Source: Sipunculus nudus
Lineage: Eukaryota > Annelida > Sipuncula > Golfingiida > Sipunculidae
Reading direction: 5' to 3'
Length of the DNA: 64,000 nt
Assembly (NCBI GenBank): GCA_026874595.1
Contig: CM049308.1
Location: 39,726,527 to 39,790,526 of the forward strand
In this document: piece after piece, positions 1 to 12,600 of the stretch
Numbering within the stretch: position 1 is the first letter of the stretch
Layout of the letters: every line of letters starts with the position of its first letter
Translations under genes and position numbers: made by a program
Notes under the pieces: model-generated
What the model was told of the DNA's origin: nothing
Seen by the model: the letters and a program-made list of their open reading frames with translations, nothing else
Databases searched by the model: none

Positions 1-463
1 ATGCTTGTGTTCATGCGGTCATAAATTCAACAAACATGCCGAGGGGTTTACCAATGTGCTGGGTTAAACAGGAACTTTTCTCCCACATATTTGGTATTAT
101 TAGAAAGTACACAAAAAATGCTAATGAATGGTCTGGTGTATGTTGATTGACAGTGTACCTGTAGCCCATGAAACATTGTCAGTAATGACGAAAATATTCG
201 CATCTTCATAAGGCCTTGTAATGCGATCCTCAGACGTACGTCATGACACTCTGGCGCCAGTAATCTGGGCGTAATGCCAGAGGATCAATATGACGCTACA
301 TGGATCCTACAGCTGATCACTGGCAAACAGTGTGAACTATCATTAAAGAAACCCCCATGTGGCTGAAGGTCAATGTGTAATGGCAAAGAGAATTTTATTT
401 TATATACCATTTACCCTAGTAATCATTATCTGAATAAATCATCACAATTCATTATCCAGGGGT
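1..463. other. MINPP1 intron sequence, no exon seen
   Basis: Non-coding as far as I can see. Positions 215-330 are richer in G+C and contain two short perfect palindromes, GACGTACGTC near 233 and CTGGCGCCAG near 250. I looked on the minus strand for the missing MINPP1 exon with an HxE motif and did not find it. Confidence 0.5.
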
Positions 464-469
464 ACTTAC

Positions 470-674
470 ACCAAGGAATGGACTATATCCTTGAGGAGTA
501 GACAGCTCGGCTCATAGTTAATCTGGCGACCATGTCCGTAACGCCAGTAATACTTCATGTCTTGTGCGTATATCATCATGTTTAACATCTCATTGGACAG
601 AGCTTCACACCAGGGGGCGTACTGGTAGATAGCATGTTCAAAACGACATGCTTCATACATTGCTATAGCAACAG
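470..674 (-). CDS. MINPP1: MINPP1 coding exon 6
   Basis: 205 nt, residues 268-335 plus two bases. Acceptor TTTATTTTGCAG, strong donor GGT|GTAAGT at 464-469. It encodes MYEACRFEHAI, then APWCEALSNEML, then YAQDMKYYWRYGHG and INYEPSCLL. The PWC motif and the DLKxYWxxGYG-like stretch with the following NYxxSC are characteristic of MINPP1. The next exon, expected to bring the HxE catalytic acid motif, is not present in positions 1-463. Confidence 0.92.
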
Positions 675-3600
675 CTGCAAAATAAATTAAACAGCTCTGG
701 AAACTTAACAAATATGCACTCTCCTAGACATGAAAATTAATATGTTACATAGCTATGTCATTCAAAAATAAGTATTATACTCATGCTAACAAGAAAACAG
801 AGGTGTCTAGAGCCCAATTAAAGGATCTGATCAGAGTGACTATAGCTGTATGTAGAAAGTAAAGATTATACTGGTACAAAATTCAAATGGGAAAATTAAA
901 AAGATTTTAATTTAAATCCTAAGCCAGAATAAGGCAAAAAATCTGTTACAAGAATATATTGTGTAGTTATTGCATAAGGGTGCTTGATTTTTGTTTAGTT
1001 TCAATTCTGAGCTAAAATTTGGGTTGACATATGTACATTAGTGTTCATAAATATATGCATATATAAGTAAACATTCAGTTGTTTTTTTATTAATTGTATT
1101 TAAAAAATGGGTTCTTCAAATTTGGAGCTTCATGGATTATAATGAAAGTTAGATTTAAGGAAAGTGTACCTTCATATCTCAATCCAACCAGAATATAGTT
1201 GATTTAAGATGTAATGGCAAAGAGAATGTTTGTTTCAAATATGTTATATAGATATCAGTGTTACACAAGATATTTTATTTTATCAACCAATCAGTTTGCA
1301 AAAAAACTATTTTTCCTTATACCATTCATATGAATAATATACAATATCTGCAGATATTAAATCCACATACCAATGAACCACATTTACAGACCACCCTTAA
1401 ATAAACCATAAACATTTATACTGATTATAAAGACCAGCTTCAGCAAATCTGACAGTTAGCCTATGGTGTTGTAGCTCTTACTTACTCAAATTGACTGAAT
1501 TTTGCCGGAGCCCCAGCCTGTGTGTGAGATCATCCAGCATGTCCTTGACTGACTGACTGTAGATGAACTTGCTCGCTTCCAGCTTCTCCATGTCATCCCC
1601 TGCTAGTCTGGTACTGATGTACTTGGCACATGAGTCAAGGTACAGCAGTAACGTGTCCTCCTCAGGGGGGACAGACCCACACTCACCATGCCCTACAACA
1701 CAGGCCATTGTCACTTAGCAAACCATGGCCAAAGACTAACAAAAACTAGTGACCTTTCAGCTCCATCATATTTTTCTGTTTGTCAACATGGGCCTTGTAC
1801 CTTGTTTACTAACAGCTTGTGGATAAACATGCTCATTTATCAGTCACAGGGACATTATTTGAATTTTTTTCGCAGGAATCCCTTAAAGTTAATTATAGAT
1901 AAAGTCAGAATTCACAAACTCTATAAGTAAGCCAGTTGAATAACTGGCTTTAAGGAAAATCATGAATGTCCTGCTATTCTAAGTGAAATACAATGAAACA
2001 TTAACTGAATATATCTTGCAACTCTAACATTAACTCTCAAATTATGGAATGACAGGCATTTTTATAGTGTAGCAGGGATGCTGTTTTAACAAACATGGAC
2101 ATTAAACATGATTATTTTTTGCAGAGGAATTGTCAATTCATATGACAGCATAAAATGTACTTGAACACAAGCTGCTAATATACTATTGTTACAATAAACT
2201 CCACATCTGACTTTCAGAAACTGACTTTAAGTTTGAAATCATTCTTTTGGAAAAATGAACTTAAATATGATTTGTTAGTAATGTTATTGATATATTCTGC
2301 AATATCTTAGTGAAGTTAGACCACCAAAATAATGCAGTTTTTCACTGCTCAAATATAAACTGTGTAGTCCTACCGGATGTAGCAGTTAGTCCCATGTATA
2401 AATATTGTGCAGCTTTTCTCACACGGTTATAGTCTGTACACTTCATGTCAAACTCCACATTTTCACTGAAGAACTTTGGGAATCTCATCCTCCATCTTGT
2501 ACCTGAAGTACAGTAAAATTTTCTTTATTAATACTTAATGGATTATGAACAAGTGTGAATACCGTTAAGTCTAGACAACATTTAACAAATGGTACTGCAC
2601 GTTAAATCATTCAAATGGAGTATTGTTGTAAATTAATTGATACTGAAAGTGACTTGTAATGGTTTCTTTTTGTCAACCCTGATTTTAATAGCTCGTCTCC
2701 TTTTAGTTGAACGACTGCTTGTGCACAGTTCAACAATTAGCCACCAGATGGTTGCCAGTATGTCATGGTACACACAGAGATAAAAATGCATAATTAAATC
2801 TGGGTTTACAACAAAACAGAATTACTGTCATAGATAACACTATAAAGCAGGCACAAATAAATAAAACAGCCTGATGTAAACTTATTACCAGTTCATAATG
2901 ATAATTACCTATAGTAATATATTTGCATAATGTTAATTAACAGAACCATCAAGAACAACCATTAACTACTGGTGGGAACAAACAAACCATACACCATGAT
3001 AAAACAATGGTTTTGAAGTACATAACCTTAGTGAGTCATGTATTGGGATAGGAGATTTTCATCTTTAGTTACCATGCAGTGCTGAAACTATGTCTCAGCT
3101 ATTCTCTGAATGAAGGTATCTTTGGTTAAACAGGGATGATTTTATCTTTAAAAAAAAATCCTGGAAAATTGGCCAAAGTGGAGAAAAACTGTCAAAAATT
3201 TGACTTTTTTTCACAAATCAATAAATCCTTAGAAACATAATTTTGCTCTCAATGAACCCTGAGTTTAACCTGTAAATCTTCATTTCCAGCAGTCCTCCTT
3301 CTTTGTTTTCTAACCTGACCTATATCTCTGATTTCCGGCAGTCCTGTGTTTTCTAACCTTGCCCATATCTCTGATTTCCAGCAGTTCTGTGTTTTCTAAC
3401 CTTACCCATATATCTGATTTCCAGCAGTTCTGTGTTTTCTAACCTTGCCCATATCTCTGATTTCCAGCAGTCCAGTGTTTTCTAACCTTGCCCATATCTC
3501 TGATTTCTAGCAGTCCTGTGTTTTCTACCCTTACCCATACATCTGATTTCTAGCAGTCCTGTGTTTTCTAACCTTACCCATATCTCTGATTTCCAGCAGT

Positions 3601-6600
3601 CCTGTGTTTTCTAACCTTACCTATATCTCTGATTTCAAGCAGTCCTGTGTTTTACTAACCTTACCTTTATCTCTGATTTCCAGCAGTCCTGTGTTTTACT
3701 AACCTTACCTATAGATCTGATTTACTGCAGTCCTATGTTTTCTAACCTTACCTATATCTCTGATTTCCAGCAGTCCGCCTTCTGTGTTTTCTAATCCATC
3801 AACTGGCTTCATGGTTGGTTTCCAGAACTTCAGTGACAACACTTGATTCATACATAGCTCTCCTGGAATATATGTGTGATTCCTGTCATTTATTTTGACT
3901 TTATCTAGAGAAAAAAATACACTATTTGCAAGAGGTAAAAAAGGCTGATTTATGATGCAAATTATTACAATACACTAAACAATAAATCAGAAAACTAAAT
4001 AATAATACTGAAATAAAAAAAAAACTCACTACTTTATACATGTGATTATTACAATTTTGTTCTAAAAGCAGTTTTAAAAGAGTATTAAATCAATCTAAGA
4101 CAAATTGTATTTTATTCTTATAATGAGGTTTCATGTGTTAATTGTGATCTCTCTATGATACTAGGGCTGTATTGATACACTGGTGCACTAATACATCACA
4201 ATACAAAGATATACAATACATACTATATTGGTATCATCATGATATTTCTGTGTTTTGACCATATGTAATCATCCAATAGAAAGCCATGTTAGACAATAAA
4301 TATTGGGCTCTAATCATCATATGAGGTATGTTACTTGTAAGATGAGATGTCATAGGTCAGTAACAATAATGGCATCTGACTGGTTATTTTTTTTTATTAT
4401 TAGAATCTAATTTATGGTTTGGAAATAATTCAATTAGATTAGAAGAAGTCTGACCTTCCTTCATTGGACAGAGGCTTGAAATAAAAATATAAAACTAGCT
4501 TTGTGGGAATCATATGCAGTATCGTATTGTGAGAAAACATGATGTATCACAATGTGATATAATGGACTGTTACAGCCCTATATAAGAAACAGATTACAAT
4601 GCACAGTTAATTAAAAACCTTATAATACTAGTCACAGACCTCTGCGTGTATTAGCCACAATTTGGTCCCTTATTGTTGGTAAAAATGTGTTTATAGCCAC
4701 AACCTCATCTTCTCCAGGAAATCTGGTTCCATGGCGATTCAGAGAATATATGGTGCTTACTTCACATCCTGCAAATACACACAGACCAATTATTTCTACC
4801 CATGTACATGGCTGTTATTGATATAATCAGCGATGCTTTAACCGAACACTCCTGCAATATATGGAAGATGCTGGCATATTGCTCATATGCATAATAGGGA
4901 TTTTGCCAGAAACTGCCTGAATGTATTAAAGGTCTTTTTGGTGAATTCTAATAAGGCTGAATATTAATTGAGCCATATAATGGAAAGTCCATTATCTAAC
5001 CATCTGGTTGGCTGTCCTGATAGATAAAAGGACAACACAAAAAGACATTGAACCAGCTCATCATGACTGAAAATCAGGTGAGCTAAAATCTAGAAATCTG
5101 CATTCCAAGGAATGCAGGCCTCCACTATATGAGAGATGCTCCAAAAACTGAGTTTGCATTCACTTATTCAGCCTATATTTGCATGTTCATTCAGGCAATA
5201 GTGACTGTACATTTGTGAATATTTCTTGATGGCATTCCTTAATCTGGATCATGTGCTGCATCTACACCAAAATCTAATCAATTTTCCAGTGGCCTATTCT
5301 TGAAATGCCCTGATAATTTCATGAGATTCCATCCTTTCATGACTGTGTGAGTCATGTTGTGAATAAGCATACAAACAAACACACTAACAAGATGCAAGAT
5401 TCTGGTGCAGGCAAGAAGACATAAATCTCTTAATTATGCTTAGTGAAATAAATCATTAGGAACAACACCTTTGCTGCTTTGCCAAGTGATGAAAAAGGAA
5501 AAATTTATACTTATTTTGAAGTATTTTATATGATTTCACTTCCTTTCATCATGCTCCAGTAATATTGATCACAGTAAATGAGTAAACATTTCTCAGAATA
5601 AGCCGGTGATTCAGGATACTTCATACACAGTAAAACATCAAAAGCAGTGCCTGAACATAATTTCATGGAAGACGTTTAAAGCACTCAGTCCTTTGCTGTT
5701 TGGTTACTACTTTGCCTCATTTGAAGAACACAGAGAGATGTACTTGATGAACTCTGCCAGATACATAGTCAGAGTATAATAGTCAGCTTCATGCTGAGTT
5801 GTAAATACGCTGATATTATTCTGATACACACAGTACACATTTATGTTGTGCAAGATTATGTCAATATATGGATGTTGATATCAGTGATACAAATCCTGTG
5901 GAGAACTGAGTACACAGCCCTGTGATAAGCCAACAGCCCTCATATATTTATACATGGTACCTCAACTCAATTTGTTAAATGTTAATTCCAGAACTTTAGC
6001 TTAGTGGTTTAGCCTTGAGGCAAACTGATATATTCCAAACTTGAATAATTGGCCATGTTCTGTGCAAAGTTCCCCATCATGCACCATGCATTATTCTGAG
6101 GCAAACTGAACAATTCTCTCTTTGAATCTCTGGATCAGGCCTTGGCTGTTGGAAGGCCTAGATTCAGGTACTTGGTTGGATACTTGGAGCATGGTAGTGT
6201 AATGGTTAAGGCAATGGATGGCTGACAGCAAGGTTGTTGGTTCGATTCCCTAAGGAGACCACCTTCAGTGCTAAGACTTCTGGCCAAAGACTTTACCACA
6301 ATGGTTGTGCCCTCTCCACTGAGGAGTGAATGAGTGCTCAGGTCTTGCATGGGTGGCAGGCAAAATATAGAATGAATAACCCTATAGCACCTTTTTATGG
6401 CTGCATGGGCTGAATTCTCCCCAGGGAGCCGAGAAAATCTACAATAATGAAAGGACCTGAAACATCTAGAGGTGGATGAGACTGACATGGTCGGTGATAT
6501 CAGAATATAAACACGCTCCCTTTATCTTTGTTCTCCATCATAAAAGATTCATGAGCCAATCAAAGTGACCAATCAAGGTGTCTCCCTGAATGTCAGTGTA

Positions 6601-9600
6601 ACAAATCCACTGAACAGAGGCCCTGGTTTTTTTCATTTTTTTATGTATTATTAATGAGGCAAATTTATTAACTGACAGGTATCCATCAAATTTCTGGATC
6701 AGGCATTCAATGATGTATTCCCCCCATAGACCTTGGTTTATTCATCAGTTCTCCATCATGCTGTATACATGAAGCAAACTGACCAATCAAAAGAATCCAT
6801 CTGAATGTCTTGATCAGGCCTTCACAGATAAAGGCCTCTGGTATATACGGCTGTTCTTTGTAATGCATTCCTCAAAAGGCAAATGGACCAATCAAATCAT
6901 TCACTATGAATCTCTGGATCAGGCTTACACTGAAGGAAAAGCTTTTTATCATGTAATACTGAACAAACAGTATCATTTAGAACCTGAATCCAGCTTTGAT
7001 TAAAGTATGTGCACTCTGGAATGCAGAGAGTGAAATATTATAATCAAACATATTAAATACACACTTCACAACTTCTTAGATGCTTAGATCCTTGTAAAGT
7101 AACCATGCAGGAAATATATGTCATAATATTTATGGTACCTAATACTCCAATCATCCAACAAACTGCTATCAAACAGTCCTTGATCTTACCATCTCAGTTA
7201 TTGTCATGACAAAAATAAGATTGTTTTATCATATATTAATCTTTTTGTTTCACTCAAATTCTTTGCATGGTGTGGTGGTGGTCTCCTTGTAAACAATAGC
7301 TGAAGTACCTGTGTGATTTACTGACATGTAATTTTTCAAAATAAACTGAATTTAGTTAATAAATAATGGCAAAAACCAATGGGTGCCCCTGTTTGGGGCA
7401 GACTAAAACCCTGAAACAGAACATATGGACAACAACAGAATAATTTTTTTTATGCCCCCACCACAAAGTGGCCGGGGCATATAGTTTTACCCATGTCCGT
7501 CCTTCCGTTCTTCCGTCATTCCGAAATCAAACAGTTGTACGGACTTTTTTTCGCTATGCCTGCAGATATTGGCCTGATTTTTTGTGTGTGGGCAGATATA
7601 GACCAGTTACAGATCGAGTTCGCGTTTCGTCCCGGTTGACCTATTTTTGACCGTTTTACAGCTCCTAAACTTAGAAAATTTCATGAAAAATAGAAATTTT
7701 CATGACAAATACACATGTACGGTCTTTATTTCGCAATGCCTGCAGATATTGGCCTGATTTTTGGTGTGTAGGCAGATAATGACCAGTTACAGATCGAGTT
7801 CGCGTTTTGTCCCAGTTGGCCTACTTTTGACTGTTTTAAGGCTCCTAAACTTAGAAAATTTCATGAAAAATAGAAATTTTCATGACAAATACACATGTAC
7901 AGACTTTTTTTCGCAATGCCTGCAGATATTGGCCTGATTTTTGGTGTAGGCAGATATTGACCAGTTAAGGCCAAAACACACTGGCGCGGGCGGCACGCGT
8001 GCGTCACGCGGGCGGCAAAGCGGCAAAAATCGCTCCCTATATATGACTTATGACAAAACACACTGGCGCGTGCGGCACGCGTGCGGCACACAGGCGGCCA
8101 CGCGGCGAGTTTCTGCGATCGCTCCCGGAGCGATTTTTGCCGCTTGCCGCGCGCTTGCCGCGTGGGGGATTTCCGATACTGACATTACATTATAAAAAAA
8201 TAGGGTTTTCCTAGTCACGTGTTACCAACAAGGTCGTCACATCGACACGTGGGGAAGATGTCAAATGTTCGGATTGACAGATTAATTATTGAGGTCCAAA
8301 AGAGACCTTCCCTATATAACTGCGAGGACCCTTCCTACCGTGACGTAGGGAAGGCAGTGAATATATGGAACGCCATTGGTACAGAATTAGGTGTGTCTGG
8401 TAAGTATATAACCTGTGTACTCTGTCTGCCGTGCAGCAAACCGGTCCCAAAAGCAGCATGTGGACAGCAATATATTTAATGTTAATGTTTATATATATAA
8501 TGTTAATTGTTTATTTGTACTTGTCATTTACCTTTAATGCAATTTACAAATTGGCTGGAGGAGCTGAAATATAAGATAGACCAACCACAAGTGTACTGAA
8601 GCCTCAATATAACAAGTGACCCATGGGTCATGACGCTCAGCTGCCAAGCATGACCTGTGACATCATGGACTGAGATTCACAACTTCCAGTCAAATTTTGA
8701 AGAACCAATTTGCCAATTTGTTGAAAATTTTCTATGACAACAGAAATATATATCACCTATGTCTGGTTAAAACACAGTGAATTGATGGTCTGAGGAAAAT
8801 GCATGATTGTTAAGCTATCAGGAACTATTCCAACAGCTTGCTTGAAACCTGTCAGTCTCAAAAGGAACACCACAAAGGGCAAATATAAGATCAAAATATA
8901 TAGCAAAAATCAAGGAAATACATGCAAGAATTATTGAGAAACAGGTGCTTCTGTGTGAATTTTTATTCAATACAAGCCAACTGTACCGCACTTTTATAAA
9001 TGATGGTAATATTTATTCAGAAATATTTGACCCAATCCTTTACAAGATTACATAAATATACATCCAACTGCATTCACTTTAACTGTTCTTGAGATAAAAT
9101 GATCAAAAGGAATTAAAAGATGGTTGCCTGGTGTCCATACTGGACTTCTGACAAGTCTGAAATCAGACAACAAACATTCTCTAAATCGGACCAAACATTA
9201 AAGAAAAATTACTGAAACTGCACTGAAGAAAGAATTTCTAAGGTGACTAACTGGCAGACATAATGGATTTCTGACAAGTATGACATTTGATATCCCACAT
9301 TCTCCAATAAGAGACCAAACTTGGGGCAAATTATCCAGTAATGGATGCCCAAAATAATTCAAAAGGCATGTCCAGGCTCTCATATCAGATTTATAGATGT
9401 GCAATTGTAAAAAGTGTAAGTCCAATATTTTTTATTATCACTCTGCTTTTCAATGGGGTCAGCAGGGTAGGTAAACTGCCAAACCCGAAAGAAAAGAAAT
9501 GCAGAAAGCATGACTAAGAGTCTTGAAATAAAACAAAAAGCCATCCTTAATCAAGGTACACATCCACATATTATGAGAACAAACACTTGCTTTTATATGT

Positions 9601-12600
9601 GGTGATATATATTAAAATATTCAGATATCTAGGAAACTAAGTTTATTGCTAAGATTCCATAAAATAAACTGCAAAATGTTCCCATCATCTTATAAATCAG
9701 TAGCTAAACCTTAATACTATACTCTCATAGTCTTAATGCCTGGCTGAAGCATTCTGACAACAGTGTTTTTGTTATGAAGTAACGAGGTACTTATCACTGA
9801 GCCTTATCACTTAATAGGCTGATACAAAAGGGAGTCATATGTCACCAGTGTCACTCACAATTACAGCCACACAGGGAGATGTACCAGCTGGAGTGGGATA
9901 GTTATATATACAAGAAAAATAGAGATGGTCTATAAAATAAGTAATTGTGAACATCCCTGACCTATGACCTTGGCTTTTTGCCCATATATCAAGTGGATTC
10001 TTTCTAAATGATGGGTAACTACTAACCACTTAAATCTGGTGTAATTACTTTGCAACCAATGGGTGAATAACTTTGACCTGCAACCTTTAACCTGCTGACC
10101 AGCTGACCCCAAAATCAATAAGTTATTTATTCAAGCAAAAAGACCCATAAATATGAAGTTTGAGTCAAACTGAGTGATGCATAGATGTGGCATATGTGAA
10201 AGACTGAAGGTTTGGGTTGAACAGTTACACTTGAAATATGCTCACAAGCATTTAGAACAATTAAATATTGTGACCTTGACCTTTGACTTTTTGACCTCAA
10301 CATCAATAGGCTTCTTCCCTTATTGGTAGGTAAGCAATATATGACAGATTGAAGGTACAGATTGAAAAGTTTGCCTAAAAAAGACTCCACGCAAGAAGTG
10401 GGTGCTGTGAACTTGACCTTTGACCTCAAAATCAACAGGTCTTTTCCCCTGTTGGCAGAGAAGCGATATCAGTGCTGGGGGTTTGGAATGAAAAGTCTAG
10501 CTTGAAATGTGTCCACAACCTTTTCAAAGTAGTGGATCCTGTGAACCTGACCTTTGACCTTGTGACCTCAAAATCTATAGGATTCTTCTCCAACTTAGTA
10601 GGTGAGCTATATGTGAAAGATCAAAGAATTGGGATGAAAGGGTTGGCTTAAAATGCATCCACAGGCTTTTCAAAGAAGAGGCCCCTGTGACCTTGACCTT
10701 TGACCTTTTGACCTAAAAAAAATTATGGTTCTTCCCCTGTTGGTAGGTGAGCTGTATGTGAAAGATGGAAGGTTTGGGATGAAAATTTTGTCTCAAAGAG
10801 TTATTTCTGGGGGGTGCAAACACACCCCATAACTTCGAAAATATAGGTCGCAGTGACCTAATTTCAGGTTTGCAAGGAGATCTTTTTATAACCTCTAAGA
10901 CTGCATAGGGTTCATGGCCCTAGCCCCTACAGTTACGATTTGTGCCCTGCTAACGGACGGACGGCTGGCCGGACGGCCGGACGGACAGACGGAAGGACGC
11001 CGGACAAAGACCCATCGCTATAGCCCAGCATGACTGAAAGTCGGCTGAGCTAAGAAAACTCAATACGCCTATGTGTAGGCCTAGTACACAAGTAGTTATT
11101 TACGTATTCCATGTTTGCAACAAAGTAACTATCATGAAGCTCCGTCTCTGGCGCGCGTTGACCAACAACATGCAGAATATGTGAAAACTGCATGCTCAAC
11201 AATCTAAAATATTGTTGAAACCTCTCCCCATCAAGCTCCAGCTCTTTCACTATACGATGGTATTCGCCGTATTTCTTTCTTCTCTCAAGAATGTCATGGA
11301 CCCACCATCTTCTTTTCCTTTTTTGCATAGCTTTTAATCGGATTAGATATGGTAGAAGTATGTCATCCTCATCACTTGATTCAGGCTCCGGACTGTTGTT
11401 CATCCTTCCTATCAAATGTATGTAGGCCAAATACTCTTTGGAATATATGACCTTCACCAAGGTCTTCCACTCGAACTGTAAATTGCTGCTTGCCGCCCGC
11501 GTGCCGCTCAGTGTGTTTTAAATCTGCCGCGTACCTGCTGCGTGACGGCTTGCCGCCCGCGTGCCGTCCGCGCCAGTGTTTTGGCCTTTACAGATTGAGT
11601 TCGCGTTTCGTCCCAGTTGACCTACTTTACGGCTGTTTTACGGCTCCTGAACATAGAAAATTCATGTAAAATATAAATTTTCATGACAAATACACTTGTA
11701 CAGACTTTTCTTCGCAATACCTGCAGATATTGGCCTGATTTTTAATGTGTGGGCAGATATTGACCAGTTACAGATTGAGTTCGCATTTTGTCCCAGTTGA
11801 CCTACTTTTGACTGTTTTACGGCTCCTGAACATAGAAAATTTCATGTAAAATATAAATTTTCACTTGTACAGACTTTTCTTCGCAATACCTGCAGACACT
11901 GGCCTGATTTTTTATGTGTGGGCAGATAATGACCAGTTACAGATTGAGTTCATGTTTTGTCCCAGTTGACCTACTTTTGACTGTTTGACGGTGCTCTAAC
12001 ATAGAAAATTTCATAAAAAAGTGCACATGTATGGACTTTTTTTCGCAGTGCCTGCATAAACTGGCCTGATTTTTGGTGTGTTGCTTGATAATGACCTGTT
12101 ACAGATCAAGTTTGCATTTTGCCCTTGTTGACCTACTTTTGACCATACGACTCCTCCTGAAATTAAAAAATTTTTCAAAATTTTACAAATGTTTCTAATT
12201 TGCCCCAGGCGGGGGGCATTCGTGTCATTCCGACACATCTAGTTTTTTATTATTTAGTCACTAATACTGGTTATTGTTCTTTCCAGCTGACAAATTGTTT
12301 TATTGTAATTTCTTTAATTAAGTTACTATCTGCACAAATTTTAGCTGTAAGGCCAAAATAAAAAAAAAGGCATGGTTCTCAGGCACTTTTTTTCAGAAAT
12401 CAATACGGGCGGGCGTTTTTTTTATTTTAATTTTTTTGGTATGTTTCAATAAAAATGTCAAATGATAAGGGAAAAGCATAAAAATAATAACAGTTTTATT
12501 TTGCTAAATAAGTAAAAGCACTACAAAACAAAGGAAATTGTATGATTTTATCTTCATGAAAGAAATGTCGGAGCGGCAGCAGCTCAATATTGAAAAGTTT

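Larger units (their letters stand above)
7968..11587. mobile_element. PIF/Harbinger DNA transposon, internally deleted
   Basis: Terminal inverted repeats: the left end reads AGGCCAAAACACACTGGCGC and the right end reads, in reverse, AGGCCAAAACACTGGCGCGG, differing by a 2-nt indel. The ends are followed by GC-rich (cggcacgcg) subterminal repeats, which recur internally at about 8052 and 11505. A TTA target duplication lies at 7965-7967 and 11588-11590, as is typical of PIF/Harbinger. It carries the two-gene layout of the superfamily: a MADF-domain exon on plus (8258-8399) and the N-terminal part of a transposase on minus (11130-11460). The middle, including the DDE domain, is missing and replaced by another repeat (about 8605-11057). 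It cannot move on its own. Confidence 0.9.

Noticed and set aside
3252-3752. Additional MINPP1 exons in the 43-bp repeat
   Set aside because: The copies repeat only the end of exon 3, have no acceptor sites, and a 43-nt period breaks the frame.
6185-6255. tRNA gene
   Set aside because: A and B boxes are present but the acceptor stem does not close, and the sequence continues into a body that recurs elsewhere; a SINE explains it better.
11050-11460. Host HARBI1-like gene
   Set aside because: It lies between matched TIRs with a TTA duplication and lacks the catalytic domain, so it is transposon debris.
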